From Strongyloides papillosus (Eukaryota; Nematoda; Chromadorea; Rhabditida; Strongyloididae), in the NCBI GenBank assembly GCA_005656395.1, contig SRSI01000056.1:124001-188000 (forward strand): a stretch of 64,000 bases of DNA, in the 5' to 3' direction. Below the pieces are notes generated by a model. The model made no database searches and was not told where the DNA came from. It was given only the letters and a program-made list of their open reading frames with translations. The translations under genes and the position numbers were made by a program. Positions 1 to 10,680 of this stretch are shown here, in pieces (the stretch's first letter is position 1; each line of letters opens with the position of its first letter).

Positions 1-243
1 TTTAAAGCATAATGATTGTTTACAAACACCGTCTGAAAAATATGCTAATTATTGTATACAGTAAAATAAAAAATATTATATACTCTATGTCTATTTAAAA
101 ATGAACTTCTTCATAGATATTTAATGATAAAATATGTAGCAGCTCTTAATGAAAAAACTCAAATAAGTAAATATATTTTAAGGACTTATAAAAAAAATTA
201 AAGTTTATATTGTTTCGGTAAAAATTAGATTAAATAAAATTAA

Positions 244-713
244 CACATAGATGACCAGGTATTTTTTCTGCGTATAACATTCTTCAAATACTTATAATTT
301 TTTAGTAGTTAATAGTTTGTAACGGAGGAGTTAAAAATCTGTTGAAAACATTGTTGTATATAATTAAAAAATTATTTTGACAGATATTTTAATATTACGT
401 GATTTTTTAGTACAATATTTATTAATTAAAAATTTTTACGGACTAAAATTTTTTAAAGTATGATACCTAGTAAAACATTCAAGTTCTCCTAAATGTTACC
501 ACTTTCATTGCGTTATAACCGTCATAGGCTGAAAATTTAGAAATGCGAGATATCTCGTTATCCGGTCCCTAACGTAAAAATATGAACATGACGAGATATC
601 TCGTCATTGGTCATCTACGTAAAAATATAAGGATGACAAGATATCTCGTCACCTGGTCTTTTACGAAAAAATTCTGAATATGACGAGATAACTCGTCATT
701 GGTCATCTATGTG
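244..713. mobile_element. piggyBac-like MITE (TTAA target duplication)
   Basis: A 470-bp insertion bounded by perfect inverted repeats CACATAGATGACC (244-256 and its complement at 701-713). It is flanked on each side by TTAA (240-243 and 714-717), the target-site duplication diagnostic of the piggyBac superfamily. The paralogous site in duplication copy 2, near 3950-3955, reads straight through with CTAA in place of the inserted element, so it acts as an empty site. No open reading frame for a transposase is present, so the element is non-autonomous. Confidence 0.85.
544..713. repeat. 45-bp tandem repeat with palindromic cores, inside the MITE
   Basis: About 3.6 imperfect units of roughly 45 bp. 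Each has a palindrome of the form TGACGAGATATCTCGTCA followed by a copy of the terminal motif GGTCATCTACGT. The last unit runs into the right terminal inverted repeat, so the terminal motif is iterated inward as a subterminal array. Such arrays may bind transposase, but that is inference. Confidence 0.75.
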
Positions 714-863
714 TTAAGATTATGATAAACTGTTTTAGCAAAATAAGATACTAATGTTACCAAATGTTTAATATACTATTCATTGGCTTTTTAATGAATT
801 ATTCATACTATTCTCTTAATTTTAATAATTATGCAATCTAATATTTATTTTTAAATTTGTTTT

Positions 864-1374
864 TTATTCCGACTTTGGGAGTTTAGTCCACCATCTAATA
901 CGACGGCAATTACTAAATTCATAGAGCATTTTCAATATATTAATTGTACCCATGTAATATGATTTACCACACTTATAAGGACTATTATCATATGACTTTG
1001 GAAGTCTAACTATTGCTCTTGGTTTACAAAGAAACCTTCCATTAATATACTTGTATGTTACAGCAAGGTATGGCACTAATTAATTAATATTAGTCTACAT
1101 TAAATACTTACTTGTTCTAGAATGAGAAATTTCTTCTGCTCTAATATCAAAATATTTTTCACAACGACACGGAACTTCTTTTAGAAGCTTGGGGTATTTA
1201 AACCTATTAAATTGATAAAGGCCAATACGCATATCTTTTGCAAGTCTATTACGGCAGTCAATTCTTCCCCAGACACGTAATTTTGGTCTTCTACGTTTAC
1301 AGAGATGATTCTCAACATCAATGATATTGAATAGAATAATAAATAGAATAATAATAATATTTTTTTAAAATCAT
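864..1374 (-). pseudogene. Transthyretin-like protein, copy 1, with frame break in signal peptide
   Basis: Paralogue of the gene at 4095-4616. Exon 1 is 1112-1374 and exon 2 is 864-1075, with a 36-bp GT-AG intron at 1076-1111 in the same place as in copy 2. The mature region is intact and recognisably transthyretin-like: VWGRIDC, IGLYQF, a cysteine pair CRC, then YDNSPYKCGKSYYMGTIN and a late cysteine. The start codon at 1374 is conserved, but the run of A after it is 7 long against 6 in copy 2. This shifts the frame and creates a stop within 19 codons, removing the signal peptide from the mature frame. It is either a young pseudogene or a homopolymer sequencing error. The family is secreted and nematode-specific. 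Confidence 0.7.
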
Positions 1375-2711
1375 TTCTAAAAATAGAAAGAAAACTTCAT
1401 AATATTATACGGAAATTCGGTACTCATAAAACGACTAACATCGTATTTTTAGAACAAAAAAATGTTATACTACAATTAAAAAATGAACATTAATCTTTTT
1501 AAATTATTAACAAATATTTATTAAGAGTTATAAAAAAATACTAACAAATTCGAATTATGACTGAAATATATAGCAGAAAATGAGCTCAAAGTATCTTTCA
1601 AAAACTGTTAATGATCAAAGCGATATATAATGTTAGCTAAATATGAATACAGTGAAAATAATTAAAAACTACTTTATATATAAAACAGTACATTGTTAAC
1701 ATATCTCATTTTTATATTTGTATATTAAAAAATAAATAAATTATAGATTATTATATAATCATGAATATCTTTAGTGAAATATATTTTTTAATATATTTCT
1801 TTTAAAATTTATAATATGTAGAAAAAATTTTAAAAAATATTTCAAAATACATTTAAAGCGAACCACAATTCAATAGTAAAACTTTTAAAAATAAGAGTTC
1901 TATACAGAAAATTATTATCAAAAAATTCTTACAAAACCATAAATTGTTATAAATTATCATTTATTTCATTAATTCATCTATACTGGATTTCATATATTGT
2001 ATTATTTTAGATAGTATAAAGACCAATAAAATTTTACTTAAACAATATATTTTAAATTTCTAAAAACTGTCTTAGATCAAATAATATGCTTTGCAAAAGG
2101 TTATTGTTAATTTTAACGATGATTTTTGAATATATAATATAAACAATTCATACATATTTGATTAAATTTTTGTAGTATATGCATCATTATAAATTTTAAC
2201 ATTCCATTTTTCACATAAATTGTTAATGTTCTGATTAAAGCTCGATAACAATCGTTTGAAATTTTTCAAGTATAATAAAGTATTAAAATATTTTCATTAA
2301 GGTGGGATTGTTACTTTAACTTTGCAAAAAATATTTCTATTTGTGCATAAATAAGTTTTAAGGATATAATCCTTTCATTAATTAATATCAATTTTTATTA
2401 ATTATGTTCAATATAGATATCAATTAAAATGATAGAATGTTTCTTAAATTTTTATCTAGAAAATACAAAAATTTAAAATAATTTGTTATATAAATGCAAT
2501 TTTTATAAACCTGAATTGATTGAATTTCCAAAAAATTTATTTCATGTCAAAAAGTAGAAAAAATATTTAGATAGGATGATCAAAAATTGAAAAAAATATT
2601 GAAATTATCCAACAAAAAAGGTTATGTTGAAATTCAAAAATTATATGATTACTCTTTAAATATTCAAATTTAGTAGTATAATAATATAAAAAGCATCACA
2701 AAAATTAAATT
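1375..2711. other. Non-coding; duplicated upstream region of TTR-like copy 1
   Basis: AT-rich sequence with no supportable reading frame. Several blocks match the upstream region of the second copy (4617-5690). The best-conserved block is at 2290-2520, around GGTGGGATTGTTACTTTAAC, which matches 5240-5470. Conservation of these blocks after much indel divergence could mark promoter or enhancer sequence, but neutral retention is possible. Confidence 0.5.
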
Positions 2712-3168
2712 AAAATAACCGAATCAAAAATTAAAATTATTGACAAATTCAATATATTTTTATAAATATATTTTAATTTTGTCTACGGAAAAGTATAAAA
2801 ATAAATTCTAACCTTATATTATCACTTCTCCTGTATTAAAAGTAACATCGTCCATGACATTTTAATATTTATTGTTTTAATCAAATTATAGTTGTAAAAA
2901 TTGCTTGTTTCATTTTTAGAAGTAAAATTGTTTCCATTGTTGAGGTGAGTAACACTATAAGAAGTATTTTACATTTATTATTTGATATGTAATAATATAT
3001 TTTGTTTAGTTTTTGACAGCATTTTGATGCCGTAGATGACGAAACTTTTATAACAGGTGAAGTAAAAACATAGGAATCAGAGTTTCATACTTTTCTGTGC
3101 GTAAAGTCTTAGTTATAAAAGTATTCTGAATTTATCAAAAATTTTAATTTTGGATTCGGTTATTTACA
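2712..3168. mobile_element. Candidate long-inverted-repeat (foldback/MITE) element
   Basis: The ends are inverted repeats. The left end, AAATAACCGAATCAAAAATT, is complementary to 3143-3166 with about one mismatch in 26. Weaker complementarity continues inward for roughly 90 bp, with GAAAAGTAT shared by both arms. No target-site duplication or coding sequence is evident. The second duplication copy retains only the first part of the left arm, so the element's history relative to the duplication is unclear. Confidence 0.45.
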
Positions 3169-3732
3169 AACATAGATGGTACAAAACTTTAAATTATTAG
3201 TCAGTTTTCAATGAAATTTATTTTTTCATTGAAAAAAGTTAAATATTTGGATAAATTATTTAAAAAATAGTTTTTTTGTATAGTGAAATTTACCATCTTT
3301 TGATAATAACCACACCTCTGGAAATTTATTACAAAAACTGGATAATTACCCAAAACAAGCTATTCATAGTCAGTTCACAATTCATGATGTGTTGACAATA
3401 AAAATATGTTATTCATGAAATCCTAAACATTTATAATTCTTGTATTATTTGATTTTTTTATCTAATAAATATATCTAGTTATCTAATTTATGTTTATTTA
3501 TCATTATCTTAATTAGAAGATTCACTAATTCAATTTACAGAGTTAAAGTAGTAAAATTGAAACTTAGTAAAGATATACTGCAAAAAGATTTATGGATGAA
3601 TATCATTAGTACAGTAGAGCTTTATTATAAGACAAGCATACCACAATACCTTAAAGTAATTATCTTTGTTAGAAAATTTCAGTTAAAATAATCTATTTAC
3701 TAATTAACTAGGCTTCTGTTATATTTTATTTT
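3169..3732. other. Non-coding spacer between duplication copies
   Basis: AT-rich spacer. I see no gene, RNA or repeat of note in it. Confidence 0.5.
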
Positions 3733-5690
3733 GTTCCGAGTGAAAAATATACTCATTATTGTTTACAGTGAGATTGAAAATAATATATACTCTATGTTTG
3801 TTTAAAAATAAATTTCTTTATAGAAATTTAATGATCAAAAATGTTGCAGTTTTAATTAAAAACATTCAAATAAAAAAGAAATTTTAGTGATTTATAAAAA
3901 AAATTAAAAGTTTATATTGTTTAGGTAAAAATTAAACTAAATAAAACTAAGGTAATAACAAATTGTTTTAGCAAAAAAGGTACTAATGTTTGCTAAAATT
4001 TCTATATGCTATTCATTTTTATTAATGAATTTTCATCTTATTTCTCTAATTTTTAAAATTTTACAATCTAATATTTATTTTAAGATTTATTCTTTTATTC
4101 ACTCTTTCTAGGTTTAAACCATCTTCTATTTTTAATACGATGACATTTTTTATATTCGTAAAATAATTTTAATATATTAATTGTACCCATGTGGTATGAT
4201 TTACCAAATTTATAAGGATTATTATCATATGGATGTGGAAGTTTAAGTATTGCTTTTGTGTCACAACCAAGCCTTCCGTCTGTATAAAAATACTTCAATA
4301 CAAGAAATGGTCCTAATTAATTTATTATTATAATTTATATTGAATACTTACTGCTTTTCGGAAAAAGAGTTTCAATTGTTTTAATATCGAAATATTGTTC
4401 ACAATAACAAGGAACTTTTTGTAGACGTACAAGTAACCTTAAAGCACTATATTGGTAAAGACCGATTTGCATATTTTTAACATGTCTATTACGGCAGTCA
4501 ATTCTTCCCCAGACACGTAATTTTGGCCTTTCACGTTTAGAGCGACGATTCTCAACATCAATTATATTGAAAAGAATAATAAATAGAATAATAATAATAA
4601 TATTTTTTAAAATCATCTCTTAAAATAAAAAAATTAATAAAACTATATAGAAATGACCGTCGATCTTTTTTAATTATTAACAAACAATAATTAAGTGTTA
4701 TAAAAAAGTATTAAATAAACTCGAGTTATGATTGAAATATGTAGCCAAAAAATGTGTTTAAAAATACATTTTGAGAAAAATTTAATAATCAAGGCGATAT
4801 ATAATGTTAGCTTAATATGAATACAGCGAAAATATTTTAAAAATTACTTCATGTATGAAAATAATACATTGTTAATATATCTCATTATATTTGTATAAAA
4901 AAATAAACATATTATAGATTATCATATATTAAATATCATTAATATATATATATGTTAATATATTTTTTTAAAAATTCAAAAATGTAGAAATGTTTTAAAA
5001 AATATTTTAAAAAACGTTTAAATTTCACTATAATTTAATAGTAAAATTTTTAAACTTAGTGTATAAAGTTTCTAGAAATTATCTGTGATCAAATAATATG
5101 TTTTTTGTACAAAGTCATCTTTAAGTTTAATGATAATTTTTGAACATTTAGTATAAATAAAGTATATATTTGATTATATTTTTATAATGTATGCATTTTT
5201 ATAAATTTGAAATTTTTCACCTATAATAAAGTATTAAAATATTTCCATTAAGATGGGATTGTTACTTTAACTTTGCAAAAAACATTTCTATTGTGAATAA
5301 ATAAATTTTAAGAACATAATCCTGTCATTAATTATAATTAATTTTTTTAAATTATGTTTAACATAGAATTCAGTAAAAATAATGGAATATTCTTTAAATT
5401 GTTCTTAGAAAACTATATAAATTTAAGATGATTTGTTAAATGAATGTAGTTTTTAAGTGTCAATTAATTTAATTTTTAAAAAATTTATTCATGTCAAAAA
5501 ATAAATTGATAAAAATGATCAAAAATTGTAAAAACATTAGAATTTTACAACAAAAAATGTTATTTTTCAATTCAAAAGTTACATGAGCACTCTTTAAATG
5601 TTCAAATTTACTAGTATAATAATATATAAAGCATCACAGAAATAAAATTTAAAAAAAAACGATAAAAATTAAAACTAGAGATAAAACAAC
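3733..5690. repeat. Tandem segmental duplication, copy 2
   Basis: This is the paralogue of 1-2745, more compact and without the TTAA-flanked insertion. It contains the intact transthyretin-like gene at 4095-4616. Identity with copy 1 is clear in short blocks but interrupted by many indels, so the duplication is not recent. Beyond about 5690 the similarity to copy 1 is lost. Confidence 0.85.
4095..4616 (-). CDS. Divergent transthyretin-like (TTR-like) secreted protein, copy 2
   Basis: Exon 1 is 4352-4616 and exon 2 is 4095-4312, joined across a 39-bp intron (gtaagt to attag), giving 160 residues. The N-terminus is a strongly hydrophobic signal peptide (about residues 1-19, rich in Ile and Leu). 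The mature part follows the nematode TTR-like pattern: a GRIDC strand with the first conserved cysteine, a basic KNMQIGLYQ strand, and a CYC pair. The C-terminal half has KLPHPYDNNPYKFGKSYHMGTINILKLFYEYKKC, where GTIN(I/L) and the late cysteine are family hallmarks (shown here in pieces: YDNNPYKFGKSYHMGTIN, then LFYEYKKC). TTR-like proteins form a large secreted nematode family; a few members act in cell-corpse engulfment or neuroprotection, but no specific role can be given here. It is more basic and divergent than typical members. Confidence 0.75.
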
Positions 5691-6428
5691 AAACAAATAA
5701 ATGATTTAAGAAACAATGATCATAATAATTTTCCATTTTTAAATACACTATGACCACAGAAACACAGGGTAAATTAAATTTCAATTCCAGGGTATTTACA
5801 CTCATAAATTTGTTTATTTTTAAAGTACAGATATGATATTATAATCATTTCTCAGCCACTGAACTTGAGCTAAATATTTTATAGATTTCACTAAAAAATT
5901 TCAATTCTAAGCGGAATTATGAATCTTCAAATTAGAATACATTTTTCAACTTTACATAAGTGTAAATTTTTTATATATAAAGATATTATAATGATTGCTA
6001 CTGATTACAAAAAAACAACTACTTTTTTAGCACTTCTAAAATACTAAAAACATAAAAGTCCAACCATTGTGTTTAATTTCCTAATGTAGACAAAATCATG
6101 GATTTTAAAAAATTTTCATGCTGTTTCACAATAAAATTTTAATTTGGCAATTTCTAAAAAAGTTTTATCAATATTTTCATAGAATAAATGAAGCCTTATC
6201 TTTTTATTCGATTTCAATATTGTGATTATACAAATCAATAGAAATAAAACAAAAAGACAATTCAGGTGGAAATAATTTATTGTAAGATAAGATATTAAGA
6301 CTAAATCAGAATCTTTATCTCATAATATCTATATATTGATGATATACATTAGAGATGTTGATCATAGTTAATATTCTTATGCGAAGTAGAACAATTTAGC
6401 ATAAAGGAATATTTCTAATTTCATTTCT
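4617..6428. other. Non-coding; upstream region of TTR-like copy 2 and beyond
   Basis: The part up to about 5690 is the duplicated upstream region matching 1375-2745. From 5690 to 6428 the sequence is AT-rich with no supportable gene. A short open frame at 5611-5805 on the minus strand is low-complexity and is not called. Confidence 0.5.
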
Positions 6429-6641
6429 TCACTTCTTCTCTTCATGTTTGAATCTTTTATATTGTGGAACATGAAGCCATTATTGTTGTCTTTCTCCTTT
6501 AAATTGGAAGCGCTGATATTCATCTTTATCAATTACTGTGTATGACCCAATCCAAAAGCTAGCCTTTCCTCTTTTATTTACAATTCTTCTTTTCATTACC
6601 TGATCTCCCACTTATACCTTGTAATGACTGCCTTCAGATAC
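6429..6641 (-). pseudogene. Retroelement integrase C-terminal fragment (dead)
   Basis: On the minus strand one frame reads VSEGSHYKV, a stop, then VGDQVMKRR, GKASFWIGSYTVIDKD, YQRFQFKGERQQ, a second stop, and WLHVPQYKRFKHEEK. The order of a GD-x-V-x-x-R strand, a W-I-G-x-Y-x-V strand and a (L/H)VPQ(Y/L)K-F tail is what the integrase C-terminal domain of LTR retroelements shows. Two in-frame stops and the absence of the catalytic core make it a remnant. The base composition is less AT-rich than its flanks. Assignment to Gypsy, BEL/Pao or another retroelement class cannot be made from this fragment. Confidence 0.5.
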
Positions 6642-9313
6642 TGCAAGAAGTTGGTACTAAAAGCAATGATAAACAAAGGATGAACCATCACTGAGTATAA
6701 TGTTTGTTCTTCCAAGGACTAATAAAAACATTAAAACTCATGAAAGAACATAAAAGGCGAAGAGATAACTAAATTTTTAACTAACTAATAATTATTATCT
6801 CATTTGTATGTATCTTTCTTTTTCAATAAACTATCTTTCAATTATTTGTGTCCACTTTACCCTAGAAGGCACAACGTTAAGCTTTGTAAAATAAATAATT
6901 TTATTTTTATGTGACTCATATTTCAAGTTTCTAGATCCTTCTATCAATTTTTGAAAGTGAGCTTAACGGTGTAATACAATTAAAACCTAGAAAATGATGG
7001 CTCTTAATGTCTCAATGATAGTTATCAGATTAATTAAGATTTATTTTTTACTTATCGTTGATCATTACTAATTATAGTAATTTTTACTAATTATTCTGCT
7101 TATATACAATAAATTTAACATTTGTGTTATAATACCGTGATGTATTCATCTATTGCTAAATATTGCAATCTCTTGAGCATTTTCAATGCCATATTATTTC
7201 ATTTTAATGTGAATATGCATAAATATATTGTATATTTAAGGTTGTCATAAAAATTCATCATTCCTTAAAAAATTTTCTTATTATATTAATTGTATTTATA
7301 GATATATATAAATTCATCTTTTATATTACATTTACAAAATTAACCAAAACATTTAATTAATGAATATTGTTTTATTACTATCTCACTGTAACTTATTTTG
7401 AGGTTTTATCACCCTCTCCCATTGATAACTTAACACTTCAAGTGATTAGAATTACTTTATAAGCAGATCATTTCCACGTATCTCTTTTTTCATAGAGACG
7501 AAAATATACAAGTATACATTTGCAATTGAAACCAAATTCGTTTTAAGAAGGCTTTCCGTAAACCAAGTAGAAAACATCAAGAAATCGAAGTTTTTTAAAT
7601 ATTGAGGGTGAATTGCGTTCAATTTTTGTACAAATACATAATCACTAAAGAATTCAAAATAAAATTAATTCTACACAAAGTTGACAAACAAAAATTCATT
7701 CTTAACTTAAAGAAGCACTAAAGTAATAGCATTAAAATATTTTAATATTTAAGTTGTCTTTGTACTTTTGACAAGTTATTTTTATTTTAGCTTACTTTGT
7801 CTAATGTTTTACTACAAGTAGTTGGCAAGCTTTAAAAATTGTTAATGTTGATATTTAAATTTATTGGTAAATATAACAAAAAATACTATTCATCTTAATT
7901 AGAACTTGGATTTTATAATAACTCTCTCTTCGGATGTTTTTCTTCACGTCTTTTACCAATGATACATTAAAATAATACCTATAAATTTAAAACAAGGCGG
8001 AATTAGGGTTGAAATCTTTTTTTACATTTTTTAAAATAAAGGTCTAAATCAGCTCAAATTTAATTTTCTAAATATTTATTCAATTAGCAAAATTGTTTTT
8101 AATTAATTTAAAAATTAAATGATTTTGTTATTAAAGTAATGTTTTTTAGGGGTATATATTGTATTTATGAAAAATATGTAGCAATTTTTACTGGTATGAT
8201 TCATAGTTACTTTATCATTCCATTTTAATTTAAATACGTATAATAAATGTTTTTTTGCGAATTATTAATAAAATATGTAATATGATATGTTTTATTTTTT
8301 AAAATAATAAATTATGTCTTGAAAATGTACTAATTTATCTATCTTTGTGTGTAAACTCGATTTTCAAGAAATTCCTTAATATAAAGTAATATAATATATA
8401 TGATAAAGAAGTTTTTGTCATTTTATTAAATTGTAGTTTGAAAAGTGCAGTTTGATAAAAGTTTGTCATTAAGTAGTTGAAAAATAAAAAAGAATTATAT
8501 AATTATTATTTTAAGTTAATAAATTCACTGTTTTCAGACTATATATATTTAAAAATGCATTTCAAAGTTTAATTAAATCAAGAAAAAGTAAGTGAATATC
8601 ATAAATGTACTTTAAATTACTTTCTAAATTTTACTTAATAAATAATTAAATATTTTTTTATGTTCTCGTTATAATTAATATTCTATAATTTAAGGCAAAC
8701 ACAGTTTTTTTGTTAACATATTGTATATTTTCATAAAATTTAATATCAATTTTAAAAATAATTCATCTTTACTTACACTATTTTTAGCATTTCTTTTCAA
8801 ATTTTAATAAAAATATATGAAGCATTGATTCTAATGATGTCATTTAATTAAACGAAAAAAAATATAACAAAAGTTATGCTTACTGCTTTTATATCTTTTT
8901 ATTAATTGCATATTCATTTTATCTAGTGGCTTGTGAAATCGTATAATTGATAAACTTGATTCAAATATTTTAGTAACAAGATAAATTAATTGTTTGTGTT
9001 ATATATATTTTATAAATAGCATTTATTTAGTTTTGATATGATAATACTAAATAATGTTAAAAATGTACTGAGAAATGTTATATTTCATAAAGATTTAGTT
9101 ACATTATCATGTCTTTATCATTATAACTTATGTTATCAATATTTTATTTACAGAACGATTATTATAAATTGATTTTCATGCAATAAAATAAAGTATTTGA
9201 CCAACAAACAAAATGTCTTATAATTATTATCAAATCATTTATTAATAATTCCAAAAAACAAATTAAGACATTTATGTACACATGCTTTTAGATAAACAAA
9301 AAATATGTAATTA
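6642..9313. other. Long AT-rich non-coding tract
   Basis: No supportable gene or RNA is seen. Slightly less AT-rich patches at about 6830-6970 and 7400-7610 may be further decayed retroelement sequence from the fragment at 6429-6641, but their frames are broken everywhere and I do not call them. Confidence 0.4.
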
Positions 9314-9694
9314 TTAGAATGTTGACAATTCAATGCCAGCTGCATCACTTGATAAAGTATTTATACTATCTTTATCATTTTTATACTTATTATCAACATT
9401 ATCAGAAACTGTTTCTAATTTACTGTATTTACTAGTCTTTCTAACTTTAATACTATCTCTCTGGTATGTTAATAAGATAATAAGTACAATAATTGGTGGA
9501 GCTGCTACAATAATTCCTGCACAAATACCAAATAAATCTCTCATAGAAATAGAAATTTCTTGATCGTCACAACATTCTTCCTGTTTCGTATCATTATTAG
9601 TAGTAATTTCCCCATTAATATTACAAGTAAAATGGGAAATAAAAAATAATAAAAGAAAAACGATAAAATTATGATAAAAAAACTTTAACGTCAT
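9314..9694 (-). CDS. Orphan small single-pass membrane protein
   Basis: A single-exon frame of 126 residues. Residues about 1-26 form a signal peptide (basic or aromatic start, then a run of Leu, Ile, Val and Phe). A short acidic ectodomain follows with a CC pair (EECCDDQE) and a possible N-glycosylation site (NDT). A transmembrane segment covers about residues 54-76 (ICAGIIVAAPPIIVLIILL), then a polar, charged cytoplasmic tail of about 50 residues. The layout is a type I membrane protein. I do not recognise a family. It stands head-to-head with the transposon-split gene starting at 9871. Because the genome is so AT-rich, a clean 126-codon frame with this organisation is unlikely to be chance, but transcription is unproven. 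Confidence 0.55.
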   Translation of the reverse strand: MTLKFFYHNFIVFLLLFFISHFTCNINGEITTNNDTKQEECCDDQEISISMRDLFGICAGIIVAAPPIIVLIILLTYQRDSIKVRKTSKYSKLETVSDNVDNKYKNDKDSINTLSSDAAGIELSTF

Positions 9695-9870
9695 TTTTAT
9701 TTTAAGAAATATACATATATTAATTATATAAGTTGAATAATTAGGATGTATGTAAAATTCTTATTAATAAATATTGCATTTATTTAAAAATGCAAAAATC
9801 CACACTCTTATAAAATATTTATTATGCTATAAAACACTAGCTTCTTTCTCTCACTTGTTGTTCGTTAACT
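9695..9870. promoter_or_regulatory. Short divergent intergenic region
   Basis: 176 bp separate the starts of the orphan membrane-protein gene (minus) and the split gene (plus), so both promoters must lie here or overlap the genes. No specific motif is claimed. Confidence 0.3.
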
Positions 9871-10093
9871 ATGCAATACCAATTACATCCAAATGCTTGG
9901 GTGGCTGTAGACTATAACACAGCGATGAGAAAAGATGACACTGATGACAAAGTCACTAAAAATTTTGTTACTGAGTTTAAGGAAAGCAAACAACAATCTA
10001 CTATAGAGGAAATCTATGAAGACAATAATAATAGGAAAATATATTCAAGTAAAAATAATGACGTATATTTAATCAAAAAAGGTCGTAAAAATA

Positions 10094-10101
10094 CGAGAGA
10101 T
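10094..10101. repeat. Target-site duplication, left copy (CGAGAGAT)
   Basis: Abuts the left terminus of the transposon; identical to 11896-11903. Confidence 0.85.
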
Positions 10102-10500
10102 CGGACATGGGCATTTATCAATTATCAGTGATAATATTATCAGTGATACATTTATCAGTGATAAAACTTATCAGTGATACATCTATCAGTGATAAAATTT
10201 ATCAGTGATAAGTTTTGACAAAAACCACTGATCATTTTGGAACATACTATCTGATCAGTGATAAATTATTTCTTTAAACTTTGAACGATGATAAAAAATG
10301 TAATGTTTTTTCATGACAGATAATATTGCAAAAGTTATTTTATCTTTAATATTAAGACTTAAAAGAAAATTTATCAATGATTTTTGAATAATGTTTTACC
10401 TTCCATTGATGAATAGTATATTTTAATTAAATAATAAATAAAAAATTTTTCTACAAGTATAATAGTTTTTTCTGGACAAATAAAATTTTAAAAATCACAT
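10102..10500. repeat. Left terminal inverted repeat with TATCAGTGATA array
   Basis: The first 160 bases contain six copies of the palindromic core TATCAGTGATA (between about 10123 and 10211) and a variant near 10254. They are followed by a unique stretch (GATCATTTTGGAACATACT) that is repeated, inverted, in the right arm. Inverted similarity to the right arm continues to about 10500. Confidence 0.75.
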
Positions 10501-10680
10501 GCCATTTTAAAAATAATTTAAACAGTAATGCGAAACGAATTTTTTACTATAAACATTTTATCAATTATACAGTTTTATTTAAGTTAGACGTTTGAAAAAT
10601 ATTTTGTATTTTAAAATTACAAACCTTTTAATTACTAAAATCGTTTAAAATATTTATTTTAACGTTACATAAGACAAATT

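Larger units (their letters stand above)
1..2745. repeat. Tandem segmental duplication, copy 1
   Basis: This segment and 3733-5690 are diverged copies of one another in the same orientation. Matching blocks occur in the same order: the start of the window with about 3735-3955, the transthyretin-like genes, 1555-1780 with 4720-4940, 2290-2520 with 5235-5470, and 2580-2740 with 5515-5680. Copy 1 is longer, partly because it carries a MITE at 244-713. Its left edge lies outside the window. The matching blocks cover gene, downstream region and 1.3 kb of upstream region, so promoter sequences were duplicated with the gene. Confidence 0.85.

Noticed and set aside
5611..5805. A 64-codon minus-strand frame at the edge of duplication copy 2.
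   Set aside because: The paralogous region of copy 1 does not keep the frame, and the composition is background.
10170..10195. The stretch CTATCAGTGATA equals the core of the bacterial tet operator.
   Set aside because: It is one copy of a short palindrome iterated through both transposon ends, without the outer operator bases. The match is coincidental.
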